DNA of 64,000 bases from contig LFKV01000006.1 of NCBI GenBank assembly GCA_001189345.1, positions 1-64,000 on the forward strand, in the 5' to 3' direction. This document shows positions 29,405-39,504 of this stretch, piece by piece. Numbering within the stretch: the first letter of the stretch is position 1; each line of letters begins with the position of its first letter. The notes beneath the pieces were generated by a model. The model did not search any database, was not told the origin of the DNA, and saw nothing but the letters and a program-made list of their open reading frames with translations. The translations under genes and the position numbers were made by a program. Source of the DNA: Candidatus Paraburkholderia kirkii. GTDB taxonomy: Bacteria; Pseudomonadota; Gammaproteobacteria; Burkholderiales; Burkholderiaceae.

Positions 29405-30810
29405 GAATGTCCTCCCGCCCCGCGCGCCGACAGCGCCTCGAGCAGTTTCTGGTGAACGCCGCCGAAGCCGCCGTTGCTCATCACGAGCACGTGGTCGCCG
29501 GGGCGCGCGGCGGCCGCGACCGCTTTCACCAGCGGCTCGATTTCGTCAAATGCCTGCGCCTTGTCGCCGAGCGGAGACAGCGCCTCGGCGAGATCCCAGC
29601 CGAGCTTGTCGCGGCCTTCGCGCGAGCCGTAGCCGAAGACGAGATCGGCGTCCGCGAAACTGCCGGGCAACTGCGCCTTCATCGTGCCGAGCTTCATCGT
29701 GTTCGAGTGCGGCTCCAGCACGGCGAGGATGCGGACATGACCGTCGCGCCCGTCGCCGATGCGCGTGCGCAGGCCCGCGACCGTGGTTTCGATGGCGGTC
29801 GGATGATGCGCGAAGTCGTCGTAGACGGTGACGCCGTCCACGCTGCCCTTCACTTCCATGCGCCGCTTGACGTTGCGAAAACCCGAGAGCGACTTCACCG
29901 CCTGCGCCGCCGGCACGCCGACCGAGCGCGCCGCCGCGATCGCCGCGAGCGCGTTCATGCGGTTGTGCTCGCCCTGCACTTGCCAGTCGACGACGCCCTG
30001 ACGCTCGCCTTCCCAATACACGGCGAACTGCTCGTCGACGGGCGCGCCGTCGGCCGCGGGCAGCGCCTGCCAGCCGCCCTCCACGCCGAAGCGCTCGACG
30101 CCCGACCAGCAGCCGCGCGTGAGCACGCATTCGAGCGCCGCCTCGCGCCCGTTCGTGACGATGCGCCCGACGTCCGGCACCGTGCGCACCAGATGATGGA
30201 ATTGCGTTTCGATCGCGGCGAGATCGGGAAAGATGTCGGCGTGATCGAATTCGAGATTGTTGAGCACCGCGGTACGCGGGCGATAGTGGACGAACTTCGA
30301 ACGCTTGTCGAAGAACGCAGTGTCGTACTCGTCGGCTTCGATGACGAAAAAGCTGGAATCGGTCAGCCGCGCCGAGATGCCGAAGTTGAGCGGCACGCCG
30401 CCGATCAGGAAGCCTGGGTTCATGCCCGCGTCCTCGAGCAGCCACGCGAGCATCGAGCTCGTCGTGGTCTTGCCGTGCGTGCCCGCCACCGCCAACACCC
30501 ATTTGCCGGCCAGCACGTGCTCGCCGAGCCATTGCGGACCGGACGTGTACGGCAGGCCGCGATTGAGAATTTCCTCCATCAGCGGATTGCCGCGCGTCAC
30601 CACGTTGCCGATGACGAACAGATCCGGCTCGAGCGCGAGCTGCTCGACGCCGTAGCCTTCGATCAGCTCGATGCCCTGCGCTTCGAGCTGCGTGCTCATC
30701 GGCGGATAGACGCCGGCGTCGCAGCCGGTGACCTTGTGGCCCGCTTCGCGTGCCAGGACGGCGAGTCCGCCCATGAAGGTGCCGCAGATGCCGAGGATGT
30801 GGATGTGCAT
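29401..30810 (-). CDS. mpl: UDP-N-acetylmuramate:L-Ala-gamma-D-Glu-meso-DAP ligase
   Basis: Peptidoglycan recycling ligase that attaches the recovered tripeptide to UDP-MurNAc. 469 residues from ATG 30810 (MHIHILGICGTFMGGLAVL). The N-terminal UDP-binding domain is followed by the Mur ligase ATP site AVAGTHGKTTTSS (about 108-120), VIEADEYDTAFFD, NNLEFDHADIF, GEHNRMNALAA and the C-terminal VYDDFAHHPTAI. Intact. Recycled tripeptide comes from AmpD, whose gene is also in this window. Confidence 0.93.
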   Translation of the reverse strand: MHIHILGICGTFMGGLAVLAREAGHKVTGCDAGVYPPMSTQLEAQGIELIEGYGVEQLALEPDLFVIGNVVTRGNPLMEEILNRGLPYTSGPQWLGEHVLAGKWVLAVAGTHGKTTTSSMLAWLLEDAGMNPGFLIGGVPLNFGISARLTDSSFFVIEADEYDTAFFDKRSKFVHYRPRTAVLNNLEFDHADIFPDLAAIETQFHHLVRTVPDVGRIVTNGREAALECVLTRGCWSGVERFGVEGGWQALPAADGAPVDEQFAVYWEGERQGVVDWQVQGEHNRMNALAAIAAARSVGVPAAQAVKSLSGFRNVKRRMEVKGSVDGVTVYDDFAHHPTAIETTVAGLRTRIGDGRDGHVRILAVLEPHSNTMKLGTMKAQLPGSFADADLVFGYGSREGRDKLGWDLAEALSPLGDKAQAFDEIEPLVKAVAAAARPGDHVLVMSNGGFGGVHQKLLEALSARGAGGHS

Positions 30811-31009
30811 AAACCGTGTCGCGCCGCGCGGGCGATGAAGTGCGGAAAACAGGAACGGCGCCCCGGAACGAATCCGTGCAGGAAAGCGCCTGAAGGCGCA
30901 TATTGTAACCGAGCAGGCTAAGCCCTCCTGCGTGCGCGGCGGCGGATCGCGCGGGCCCGTCGAGCGGCGGGCAAAAAGGCCGCCTGGCGTTATCTAGTAT
31001 GATTTCGGG

Positions 31010-31657
31010 ATGGTTCGCAAATCACATTTCGATCCGCATCGCGTGCGCGAGGAAATCGCCATCGCCGCTGCGAGGATGATCGCCGAGGACGGCCTCGACT
31101 ACTCCACCGCGAAGCGCAAGGCTGCGCGTCAGGTGGTCGGCGAGGCGAAGATCGGCGGCAAGTTCCTGCCCGATAATGACCAGATCGAAGAGGAAATCCG
31201 CGAGTATCAGGCGATTTTCCAGAGCGACAGCCAACCGGCCGTGCTGCGCCGCATGCGCGAGACCGCGCTCGACTGGATGGAGCGCCTGAAACCCTTCGAT
31301 CCCTATCTGACGGGCGCGGTGCTCAACGGCACGGCGGGCGAGCATTCGGACATCCATCTGCAATGCTTCTGCGACAATCCGAAGGAAGTCGTGATTTACC
31401 TGCTGAACGCGAACGTGCAGTACGATGTCTCCGAGACGCGGCATTTCGCCGGGCGCGGCTACGTCGAAACCCTGAGCTTTCTGCATCGCGCGCGCGGCGA
31501 AGAGCCGGTCGGCGTGCATATCGCGCTCTACGGCACCGATGACCTGCGCGGCGCGGTGCGCGCCGACGGCCGCGGCCGCTTCGCCCGCGCGAACGCCGCC
31601 GCCGTGTGCTCGCTGCTCGATCATCCCGATTCGCCGCCGCTCGAAATCGGCGGCTGA
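31010..31657 (+). CDS. Conserved Burkholderiales protein, nucleotidyltransferase-like middle
   Basis: 215 residues, intact. The N-terminal half (KSHFDPHRVREEIAIAAARM, then DYSTAKRKAARQV and FLPDNDQIEEEI) is helical and charged. The centre PYLTGAVLNGTAGEHSDIHL resembles the substrate-loop region of small nucleotidyltransferase-like proteins, followed by VVIYLLNANVQYDV. Similar proteins are sometimes labelled as a Mur ligase, which the sequence does not support. Eighteen bases separate it from the TlpA-type gene, so they probably share a transcript. Function unknown. Confidence 0.8.
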   Translation: MVRKSHFDPHRVREEIAIAAARMIAEDGLDYSTAKRKAARQVVGEAKIGGKFLPDNDQIEEEIREYQAIFQSDSQPAVLRRMRETALDWMERLKPFDPYLTGAVLNGTAGEHSDIHLQCFCDNPKEVVIYLLNANVQYDVSETRHFAGRGYVETLSFLHRARGEEPVGVHIALYGTDDLRGAVRADGRGRFARANAAAVCSLLDHPDSPPLEIGG

Positions 31658-31674
31658 CCTTCTTCCGGACGCTC

Positions 31675-32223
31675 ATGAACACTACACGCATTCTGGTGGC
31701 CCTCGCGGTGGCGGTCGCCGCGATGGTCGGCGGCTTCTACGCAGGCCACGTCTTCAACGGCGGCGACACCGTGGCGGCGACCCAGCCGGGCGCCGGTTCC
31801 GGCACGGCAGTCGAGCAGTTGTGGAAGGCCACGCCGCCGGGCGCCGCGGGCACGTCGCAGCCGCTCGCGGCATTCAAGGGCAAGCCGGTCGTCGTGAATT
31901 TCTGGGCGTCGTGGTGCGGGCCGTGCGTCAAGGAAATGCCCGCGCTTTCCGCCCTGCAGCGCGAATACGAGAAGAAAGGCATCACCTTCATCGGGCTCGG
32001 CGTGGACAGCGAAAAGAACGTGAACGATTTCCTGAAAAAGGTGCCGGTCGCCTATCCCGTGTACATGACCGGATTCGGCGGCGCGGACCTCGCGCGCAGC
32101 TTCGGCAACAACGCCGGCGGCTTGCCGTTCACCGTCGTGATCGACTCAAAGGGCGCGGTTCGTTCGACGAAGCTGGGCGAAGTGGATCCGACGGAGCTCA
32201 AGCATACCCTCGACAACCTGTAA
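31675..32223 (+). CDS. TlpA/ResA-like periplasmic thioredoxin
   Basis: 182 residues from ATG 31675. An N-terminal signal anchor (ILVALAVAVAAMVGGFYAG) directs a thioredoxin fold to the periplasm. The active site WASWCGPC is at 77-84, followed by the cis-Pro loop GGLPFTVVID. Such proteins reduce apocytochrome or other periplasmic thiols, receiving electrons from DsbD, encoded in this window. The precise partner is unknown. Intact. Confidence 0.9.
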   Translation: MNTTRILVALAVAVAAMVGGFYAGHVFNGGDTVAATQPGAGSGTAVEQLWKATPPGAAGTSQPLAAFKGKPVVVNFWASWCGPCVKEMPALSALQREYEKKGITFIGLGVDSEKNVNDFLKKVPVAYPVYMTGFGGADLARSFGNNAGGLPFTVVIDSKGAVRSTKLGEVDPTELKHTLDNL

Positions 32224-32757
32224 TAATTCGCTGTCCGCAGTCTGTGCAATGCGTCAGGTAAGCTGCAAGTTAAGGTGTATTACGGCGATCTTGCAGGAAT
32301 TTTGCGGTATTGATTCGAGGCGAACGGTAAATTGTTCCTCACATTGGGAACCGTCCGCACGGTAAAACTAGACAAAATTCTCTAAACGGCGCTAAAGTGC
32401 GCCGAATTCCGCACAACCCGAAGCGACCATGACTACTCCGCCGGTGTCGCGAGGCTGCCTTGCCGTCGAGTCCGACACCCGTGAAACCGGTGCCGGCCGC
32501 CGCGCGGCATCCGGAACCGTCATGCGCATGCCGTTCGGGCGCGCGCTTCAAAGCGACCACGCCGGCGCGTTCGGTGTGAACGCGCTTCGCGTGCCGATCG
32601 ATTCTGCCGCCGTATTCCCCGTCGGCGCACGTTCGGGCGCGGCATTGCGCGCCGGACGGCTAGCCGCGCCGGCTCGCGGCTGAGCAGTCAGAACACCCAC
32701 AAATCAAGTCAAGTGCCGGGCAACCCCGGTCTCCAAGTATTGAAAGGGGATTTTTCG
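32224..32757. other. Gap between tlpA-like gene and accB; aroQ not present
   Basis: About 530 bases. Related bacteria commonly have aroQ (type II dehydroquinase) immediately before accB, but no trace such as its LNLLGTREP motif is readable in any frame. The region holds one small open frame (32429-32683), possible accB promoter sequence and the accB ribosome site (AAAGGGG before 32758). Confidence 0.6.
32429..32683 (+). CDS. Small hypothetical ORF upstream of accB
   Basis: An 84-codon frame ([16 protein letters not shown] start), rich in Ala, Arg and Gly with no recognisable domain. It has no strong ribosome site (GAAGCGACC before the ATG). It could be a leader ORF, a remnant, or chance coding in GC-rich DNA. 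I do not assign a function. Confidence 0.2.
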   Translation: MTTPPVSRGCLAVESDTRETGAGRRAASGTVMRMPFGRALQSDHAGAFGVNALRVPIDSAAVFPVGARSGAALRAGRLAAPARG

Positions 32758-33186
32758 ATGGACCTTCGTAAACTGAAAACGCTGATCGACCTCGTCTCGG
32801 AATCCGGCATCTCGGAGCTGGAAGTGACGGAAGGCGAAGGCAAGGTTCGCATCGTCAAGAACGCCGCGCTCGTCTACATGCAAGCGCCGCAGCAGTACGC
32901 ACCGCAAGTCCAGGCTCCGGCCGCGACACCTGCCGCCAACGCGCCGCAAGGCCATGTCGTGACCTCGCCGATGGTCGGCTCGTTCTACCGCGCGCCGTCG
33001 CCGGGCGCGGACCCGTTCGTGCAGGTCGGCGATACGGTGAAGGAAGGCCAGACCCTCTGCATCATCGAAGCGATGAAGCTCTTGAACGAAATCGAATCGG
33101 ACAAGTCAGGCGTCGTGAAGGAAATCCTCGTCGAGAACGGCCAGGCGGTCGAGTACGGCCAGCCGCTCTTCGTGATCGGCGACTGA
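32758..33186 (+). CDS. accB: Biotin carboxyl carrier protein of acetyl-CoA carboxylase
   Basis: Carries the carboxybiotin group for malonyl-CoA synthesis. 142 residues from ATG 32758 with AAAGGGG upstream. An N-terminal helical part ([17 protein letters not shown]) and a Pro/Ala linker lead to the biotinyl domain, with the biotinylated Lys at 107 in EAMKLLNE and the protruding thumb in [18 protein letters not shown]. Intact, first of accB-accC-prmA. Confidence 0.95.
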   Translation: MDLRKLKTLIDLVSESGISELEVTEGEGKVRIVKNAALVYMQAPQQYAPQVQAPAATPAANAPQGHVVTSPMVGSFYRAPSPGADPFVQVGDTVKEGQTLCIIEAMKLLNEIESDKSGVVKEILVENGQAVEYGQPLFVIGD

Positions 33187-33382
33187 TGCGCCCTCGCGCC
33201 GGATGCGCCGCTTTCGCAGTCGTCCGCACCGTTCGCCCATTGAACGCGCGCTTCTCGCTCCCGCCGTCCGGCATCGCGCCTCGTGCGCGCGCCTCGTCGC
33301 GGACATCGTCCGAACGAAGAGCGCGCCGCCGATTGGATCCCCGAGGACCGCTCGTGCGAGCCCGTTGATGAGCCGACCCACC

Positions 33383-34750
33383 ATGTTTGAAAAAATTCTC
33401 ATTGCGAACCGCGGCGAAATCGCGCTTCGCATCCAGCGCGCGTGCCGCGAGCTGGGCGTCAAGACAGTCGTCGTCTACTCGGAAGCCGACAAGGAAGCCA
33501 AGTACGTCAAACTCGCCGATGAAGCCGTGTGCATCGGACCGGCGCCCTCCAATCTCTCCTACCTGAACATGCCGGCACTCATCAGCGCCGCCGAGGTCAC
33601 CGACGCCGAAGCGATCCACCCCGGCTACGGCTTCCTTTCCGAGAACGCGGATTTCGCCGAGCGCGTCGAGCAATCGGGCTTCACGTTCATCGGGCCGCGT
33701 CCCGAGACCATTCGCCTGATGGGCGACAAGGTCACCGCCAAGCAGACCATGATCAAGACCGGCGTGCCGTGCGTGCCGGGTTCGGAAGGCGCGTTGCCGG
33801 ACGATCCCCGCGAGATCGTGCGGATTGCCCGCACGATCGGCTACCCGGTCATCATCAAGGCGGCGGGCGGCGGTGGCGGGCGCGGCATGCGCGTCGTGCA
33901 CACGGAAGCGGCACTCGTCAACGCGGTCAACATGACGCGCGAGGAAGCGGGCCGCGCCTTCGGCAACCCGCAGGTGTACATGGAGAAGTTCCTCGAGAAT
34001 CCGCGCCACATCGAGATTCAGGTGCTGTCGGATTCGTTCCGCAACGCGATCTGGCTCGGCGAGCGCGACTGCTCGATGCAGCGACGCCACCAGAAAGTGA
34101 TCGAGGAAGCGCCGGCGTCGGGCATCGCGCGGCGGCTGATCGAGCGCATCGGCGACCGCTGCGCCGACGCCTGCAAGAAAATGGGTTATCTCGGCGCGGG
34201 CACGTTCGAGTTCCTGTACGAGAACGGCGAGTTCTACTTCATCGAAATGAACACGCGCGTGCAGGTCGAGCATCCGGTGACCGAGCTCATCACGGGCGTC
34301 GACATCGTGCAGGAGCAAATTCGCATCGCCGCCGGTGAGAAGCTCACGATCCGCCAGAAGGACATCCAGTTCCGCGGCCACGCGATCGAATGCCGCATCA
34401 ACGCGGAAGATCCGTTCAAGTTCACGCCGTCGCCGGGACGCATCACGTCGTGGCATACGCCGGGCGGCCCGGGCATCCGCGTCGATTCGCATGCCTACAA
34501 TGGCTATTTCATTCCGCCGAACTACGATTCGATGATCGGCAAGCTCATCGCCTACGGCGCGACGCGCGAGCAGGCGATCAACCGCATGCGCATCGCGCTG
34601 TCGGAGATGGTCGTGGAAGGCATTCAGACCAACATTCCGCTGCATCGCGAGCTGATGATCGACGGGAAGTTCGTCGAGGGTGGCACGAGCATCCACTATC
34701 TCGAGAACAAGCTGGCTGCGCGTCAGGCGGCCGTGGCGGAAGAGTCGTAA
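33383..34750 (+). CDS. accC: Biotin carboxylase subunit of acetyl-CoA carboxylase
   Basis: ATP-dependent carboxylation of the AccB biotin. 455 residues from ATG 33383 ([20 protein letters not shown]). ATP-grasp features are [13 protein letters not shown], the metal and active-site motif [16 protein letters not shown], and the C-terminal domain. An ATG at 33368 would add five residues. About 200 bases separate it from accB, longer than usual, with no gene inside. Intact. Confidence 0.95.
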   Translation: MFEKILIANRGEIALRIQRACRELGVKTVVVYSEADKEAKYVKLADEAVCIGPAPSNLSYLNMPALISAAEVTDAEAIHPGYGFLSENADFAERVEQSGFTFIGPRPETIRLMGDKVTAKQTMIKTGVPCVPGSEGALPDDPREIVRIARTIGYPVIIKAAGGGGGRGMRVVHTEAALVNAVNMTREEAGRAFGNPQVYMEKFLENPRHIEIQVLSDSFRNAIWLGERDCSMQRRHQKVIEEAPASGIARRLIERIGDRCADACKKMGYLGAGTFEFLYENGEFYFIEMNTRVQVEHPVTELITGVDIVQEQIRIAAGEKLTIRQKDIQFRGHAIECRINAEDPFKFTPSPGRITSWHTPGGPGIRVDSHAYNGYFIPPNYDSMIGKLIAYGATREQAINRMRIALSEMVVEGIQTNIPLHRELMIDGKFVEGGTSIHYLENKLAARQAAVAEES

Positions 34751-34773
34751 GCGCAAGGGAACGAGACGAGAGC

Positions 34774-35676
34774 ATGAGTTACCGGGAATTGATCGCCGAG
34801 CTGGACCGTGAGCACGCGGAGGCGCTGTCGGATGCGTTGCTGGAAGTCGGCGCGCTGTCGGTGTCCGTCGAGGACGCCGACGCCGATACGCCCGACGAGC
34901 AGCCGCTCTTCGGCGAGCCGGGGCTTGTGCCGGAAAAGAGCGCGTGGAAGCGCTCGCGCGTCGTTGCGCTGCTCGCCGATGAAGCCGAGCCGGCCGTGCT
35001 GCTCGCGGCCGCCGCGAACGAAATCGGACTCGGCGCGACGCCCGCGTTTACGGTGCGCGAGGTCGAGGAGCAGGACTGGGTGCGCCTGACGCAAGTCCAG
35101 TTCGATCCGATCTCCATCGACGAGCGCATCTGGGTCGTGCCGTCCTGGCATGACGTCCCCGATCCACACGCGCTCGTGCTCGAGCTCGATCCGGGTCTCG
35201 CGTTCGGCACCGGCAGCCATCCGACCACGCGGCTCTGCATGGAATGGCTGGAGCAGTCGATCAGGCCCGGACAGTCGCTGCTGGATTACGGATGCGGCTC
35301 GGGCATCCTCGCGATCCTCGCGAAGAAATGCGGCGCGGACCCCGTGTTCGGCATCGACATCGATCCGCAGGCGGTGGAATCCGCGCGGCAGAACAGCGAA
35401 CGCAATCGCGCCGAAGTGACCTACGGATTGCCCGACGAATGTCCCGCCGGCGAGTTCGACATTGTCGTCGCGAACATCCTCTCGAATCCGCTCAAGCTGA
35501 TGGCGTCGATGCTCTCCGCGAAGGTAAAGCCGGGCGGCAGGATTGCGCTCTCGGGCGTGCTCGCACGGCAGGCCGACGAGGTCGCGGCGGTCTATGCAAA
35601 ATGGATCGACATCGGCGTCTGGCGCGAGCACGAAGGCTGGGTGTGCCTCGCGGGAACCCGGCGCGAAAGTCATTAA
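34774..35676 (+). CDS. prmA: Ribosomal protein L11 methyltransferase
   Basis: SAM-dependent trimethylation of ribosomal protein L11. 300 residues from ATG 34774 ([20 protein letters not shown]). The N-terminal substrate domain is followed by the SAM fold: [40 protein letters not shown] and the NPPF-like [12 protein letters not shown]. Intact, cotranscribed with accBC. Confidence 0.94.
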   Translation: MSYRELIAELDREHAEALSDALLEVGALSVSVEDADADTPDEQPLFGEPGLVPEKSAWKRSRVVALLADEAEPAVLLAAAANEIGLGATPAFTVREVEEQDWVRLTQVQFDPISIDERIWVVPSWHDVPDPHALVLELDPGLAFGTGSHPTTRLCMEWLEQSIRPGQSLLDYGCGSGILAILAKKCGADPVFGIDIDPQAVESARQNSERNRAEVTYGLPDECPAGEFDIVVANILSNPLKLMASMLSAKVKPGGRIALSGVLARQADEVAAVYAKWIDIGVWREHEGWVCLAGTRRESH

Positions 35677-35726
35677 AATAGCGCCATCGACCACGAACCG
35701 GCCTTCGGGCCAACGGCAATTTTTAT

Positions 35727-37068
35727 ATGGCGCTGGCAACCCGCTGCCCTCACTGCGAAACCGTATTCAAGCTCGACCCACACCTGCTCGCACCCCATGA
35801 CAGCCGCGTGCGCTGCGGACACTGCCAGGAAGTTTTCGACGCCGCGCATCATCGCTTCGAGCTTCCGGAGAAAACGGCCGCGCCGGGCGTTGCCCAGCAT
35901 GCCGCGATCATTGACGACGAGGCCGCGGTCGGCCCCTCGACGAGTTCCCGCATCGCTCCTGCTGCCGCCGATGCCACCACGACACTCGAGGCGCCGCCCA
36001 AGCCGAAGCCGTTCGCGCCCCGCACGCCGGACCTCGGCGCGGCCCCGGCAAAGCGCGCCGATGCGCCGCCTCCGCCCGTCACCGTGAAACCCGACGAGGA
36101 CGCCGATCGCACCGTCTACGCGAACACGCCCTCGTTTGCCGACGCATCCGCGCAGACGCACGCGACGCCGCCGCGCAACGACGTCACCACGCCCCCCGGG
36201 CAGGCGGACGCGGCCAACGAACCCTCCGCCGAGCCCGCGGAACCGCCGCGCACGAAGCAGTTCATTCGCGTGGACGCGCCGCGACCCGATCTCGCGAAAC
36301 CCGCGCAGGCGAGAGCGGAAGCGCCTCCGGTCGAATCGGCCGTTCCGCCCTTCGCCGATCCGCTCGACGATCGCGCCGAGCCCTTCATCGGTCCGGCGCC
36401 GCGACCGGCAGACACACCGCCGCCCGTGCGCCCGGCGCCGGAGCCGCCCGCCGCATCCGCGTGGCGCGACAAGGCCGAGCCCGGCTTCGTCGGCAGGCCG
36501 CCCGACGGCGCGCGTCCGGCCAGCGCAAACGAAGCGTTTCCCGTGACCCGCGAATCGCGCGCGCCCGCGCCTTCGCGCAAGAGCAAGAGCAAAGGCGGGC
36601 ACATCGCGGGGATCATCGTCGCGGTGCTGCTGGCGTTGCTGCTCGTCGTGCAGCTCGCGTGGTGGCAGCGCGAGACCGTGATGGTCAACGTGCCCGGCGC
36701 GCATGCCCTCTACTCGGACGTATGCGACGCGCGCGGCTGCACGATCTCACCGCCGCGCGACATCGACGGATTGCAGATCGAGAGTTCCGGTCTGCGCCAC
36801 GTCGACGGCCCGCACAAGCTCGAGCTAAAGCTGTCGCTGCGCAATCGCAAGGACGTCGCACTGGCTTATCCCGCGCTCGAACTCACGCTGCTCGACGACA
36901 AGGAACAATGTCGCGATCCGCCGGGTGCTCTGGCCGCAGGACTACGCGCGACCGGGTACGATATTCGCCATCGGCCTTCCGCCGCAGAGCGCGCAGCCGG
37001 TCGTCGTCCGGCTCGATACGGGCGACGCGGTCGCCGCGAATTACCGGGTTCAGGTCTTTTATCCGTGA
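35727..37068 (+). pseudogene. Zinc-ribbon DUF3426 membrane protein, frameshifted near the end
   Basis: The N-terminal MJ0042-type zinc ribbon has CPHC at 7-10 and CGHC at 30-33. A Pro/Ala-rich linker of about 240 residues, one membrane segment ([21 protein letters not shown]) and a periplasmic DUF3426 domain with a Cys pair ([10 protein letters not shown]) follow. An extra base near 36903 shifts the frame. The expected end ([18 protein letters not shown] to YRVQVFYP) is readable in the next frame to 37068. Function unknown. Only about 55 residues are affected, so partial function is possible. Confidence 0.8.
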
Positions 37069-37216
37069 TCGCGAACAGGCGCGGGGCTTTCGCCCCGCAC
37101 GGTCCGGCACGCGAAAGGCGACCGGCCCCTGTTCCATACGACGCGCGTCGCGGCCCTCGGGGTTCAGCCTCGCGCGTTTTTTCCCGTCAGCATCTGACAA
37201 TTCTCTGGAGCGCAAC

Positions 37217-37716
37217 ATGAGTCAAGTTACCCTCGGCGGCAATCCCATCGACGTAAGCGGCACGTTCCCGGGCAAGGGGCAGCAGGCGGCCGAATTCACG
37301 CTCGTCGGCGCGGACCTCGGCGATGTCAGGCTCGCGAACTTCGCCGGCAAGCGCAAGGTGCTGAACATCGTGCCGAGCCTCGACACGCCGACCTGCGCCA
37401 CCTCGACGCGCAAGTTCAACGAAGCCGCCGCCAAGCTGGACAACACCGTGGTCGTGGCCGTCTCGGGCGATCTGCCGTTCGCCGCGAAGCGCTTCTGCAC
37501 GACCGAAGGCATCACGAACGTGGTGACGGCCTCGACCTTCCGCGGCCACGAGTTCGCGCAAGCGTACGGCGTAGACGTGACGAGCGGGCCGCTCAAGGGC
37601 CTGACGGCGCGCGCGGTCGTCGTGCTGGACGAGAACAACAAGGTGCTGCACTCGGAACTCGTGCCGGAGATCAAGACGAGCCGAATTACGACGCGGTGCT
37701 CGCCTCGCTGAAGTAA
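37217..37716 (+). pseudogene. tpx: Thiol peroxidase Tpx, C-terminal frameshift
   Basis: Atypical 2-Cys peroxiredoxin reducing hydroperoxides with thioredoxin. From ATG 37217 the product carries the peroxidatic Cys60 in [13 protein letters not shown] and the resolving Cys94 in KRFCTTEG. After LVPEIK a C is missing near 37678. The family end ([12 protein letters not shown]) continues in another frame to 37716, while the shifted frame stops at 37711 after about a dozen foreign residues. Both catalytic cysteines are upstream of the lesion, so activity may survive. Confidence 0.82.
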
Positions 37717-37821
37717 CACCGGCCGGGCCGCGCGGCTCGCGCATACGAGGCGCGACGACCCGCTTCGCCGCGCGCCGTATGCGTTTTCCCTTCCCGGCTC
37801 CTAACGATAAGGACGTTCGCC

Positions 37822-38760
37822 TTGGCTACGCTCATCTGCGGCTCGCTCGCCTACGACAACATCATGACCTTCCAGGGTCGCTTCGGCGACCACATCCTGC
37901 CGGACCAGGTGCACATGCTGAACATCAGCTTCCTGGTGCCGACGATGCGGCGCAACTTCGGCGGCTGCGCGGGCAACATCGCCTACGCGCTCAAGCTGCT
38001 CGGCGGCGACGCGAAGATCATGGCCACGCTCGGCGCGGCGGACGCGCAGCTCTACATCGACCGGCTCGACGCGCTCGGCCTGTCGAAGCAATACGTGCGC
38101 GTGCTGCCCGATCAGCACTCGGCGCAGTGCTTCATCACGACCGATCTCGCGAACAATCAGATCACCGCGTTCCACCCCGGCGCGATGATGGAATCGCACC
38201 TGAATCGCGCCGACGAAGCGCAGGGCATCACGCTCGGCATCGTAGCGCCGGACGGCGCCCAGGGCATGCGCGAGCACGCCGAAGGATTCGCCCGCGCGGG
38301 CGTGCCGTTCGTGTTCGATCCGGGTCAGGAATTGCCGATTCTCGAAGGTGTAGAGCTTTGTCGCATGATTGAACTTGCCTCCTACGTGGCGGCCAACGAT
38401 TACGAAGCCAAGTTGTTGAGCAACAAGACCGGATGGTCAATCGAAGACATCATGAGCCGCGTCAAGGCGCTCGTGATCACGCGCGGAGAACACGGCGCGC
38501 GGATCTATCATGAAGACGGCGTGCTGGAAATACCGGCCGTGCAGGCGCGGCAGGTGGTCGATCCCACCGGTTGCGGCGACGCATTCCGCGGCGGCCTTCT
38601 CTACGGCATCGAAAACGAGCTTGGCTGGGAAAAGACGGGGCGTCTCGCGAGCCTGATGGGCGCATTGAAGATCGAGCATCAGGGGCCGCAAACCTACGCG
38701 CCGACGCGCGCCGAGATCGAAGAGCGTTACCAGCAGGCATTCGGAAGCAGCCTGTCGTGA
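37822..38760 (+). CDS. PfkB-family carbohydrate/adenosine kinase
   Basis: 312 residues from a TTG at 37822 (read as Met, then ATLICGSLAYDNIM), with AAGGA about eight bases before it. The ribokinase fold is complete: GGCAGNIAYALKLLGG near the N-terminus and the PfkB signature DPTGCGDAFRGGLLYG with the catalytic Asp near 250. Sequence style is that of the adenosine-kinase-like group in beta-proteobacteria; the substrate is not certain. Its stop sits 18 bases before the next gene. Confidence 0.87.
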   Translation: MATLICGSLAYDNIMTFQGRFGDHILPDQVHMLNISFLVPTMRRNFGGCAGNIAYALKLLGGDAKIMATLGAADAQLYIDRLDALGLSKQYVRVLPDQHSAQCFITTDLANNQITAFHPGAMMESHLNRADEAQGITLGIVAPDGAQGMREHAEGFARAGVPFVFDPGQELPILEGVELCRMIELASYVAANDYEAKLLSNKTGWSIEDIMSRVKALVITRGEHGARIYHEDGVLEIPAVQARQVVDPTGCGDAFRGGLLYGIENELGWEKTGRLASLMGALKIEHQGPQTYAPTRAEIEERYQQAFGSSLS

Positions 38761-38778
38761 TTGATTTGGAGCAAGAGT

Positions 38779-39258
38779 ATGAAAACGGTTAGTCGTATCG
38801 TGCTGGCAACGGCGCTCGCCGGCTCAGTGGCGATGACAGGCTGTGCCTACAACAGCAGTTCGCCCGACGTCTACACGGCGTCGCAGACGCAGCGCGAGGA
38901 AACGGTCCGCATGGCGACCGTCGAAAGCATGCGCGGCGTGAAGATCAGCTCGAATAACGGTCAGCCGACCGGCCTCGGCACGATCGGCGGCGGCGCGCTG
39001 GGCGGCGTCGCGGCGGCGAGCGCGATCGGCGGCGGCAATGGCTCGATCATCGCGGGCATCATCGGCGGCCTGGCGGGCGCGGTCGCGGGCAACGCGGTCG
39101 AGAACAACGTCGCGATGAAGAACGGGCTCGAAATCACCGTGCGCCTGGACAACGGCGATCTGCGTGCGATCACGCAAACCGCGAACGGCGAAGTGTTTCA
39201 GGCGGGCGAGCGAGTGCGTCTGCTGTCGAGCGGCGGCGTCACGCGCGTCACGCACTGA
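38779..39258 (+). CDS. Glycine-zipper outer-membrane lipoprotein (SlyB/17-kDa type)
   Basis: 159 residues from ATG 38779. A lipoprotein signal peptide ends at VAMTGC (Cys22). A glycine-zipper stretch of small residues (GLGTIGGGALGGVAA, SIIAGIIGGLAGAVAG) and a C-terminal domain of the 17-kDa antigen family (EITVRLDNGDLRAITQ) follow. Likely an envelope-stabilising lipoprotein. Intact; shares a transcript with the kinase. Confidence 0.85.
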   Translation: MKTVSRIVLATALAGSVAMTGCAYNSSSPDVYTASQTQREETVRMATVESMRGVKISSNNGQPTGLGTIGGGALGGVAAASAIGGGNGSIIAGIIGGLAGAVAGNAVENNVAMKNGLEITVRLDNGDLRAITQTANGEVFQAGERVRLLSSGGVTRVTH

Positions 39259-39400
39259 GGCATTCAGCGGAGGAATAGGCGCGGCGCCGCAAGGCGGGCA
39301 TGTGTTTCGACACACGAACGCATGTATCGCAAGATGCATGCGCTTTTTCTTTGCGTGCTCTCGCCGGCGCCCCATGCGCGGGAAATTCGTTCGCCGAAAC

Positions 39401-39435
39401 GAAAAACCCACCGCCGGATTGCCCCGGCGACGAGT
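39401..39435 (-). terminator. Terminator of the H1-like gene
   Basis: On the minus strand CGCCGGGGCAATCCGGCG is followed by GTGGGTTTTTCG. It lies about 70 bases past the stop of the histone H1-like gene. Two further palindromes precede it: CCGGGTAGGCCTACCCGG (39441-39458, perfect) and GGCACA..TGTGCC just upstream. Confidence 0.65.
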
Positions 39436-39504
39436 TCAGGCCGGGTAGGCCTACCCGGGCTAAAGGCACATCGTGTGTGCCTGAATGTCGCTTACCGCGA
39501 GAAC

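Noticed and set aside
31010..31657. Annotation as UDP-N-acetylmuramate-alanine ligase
   Set aside because: No Mur ligase ATP motif is present and the length is far too short; the true Mur-type ligase is the neighbouring mpl.
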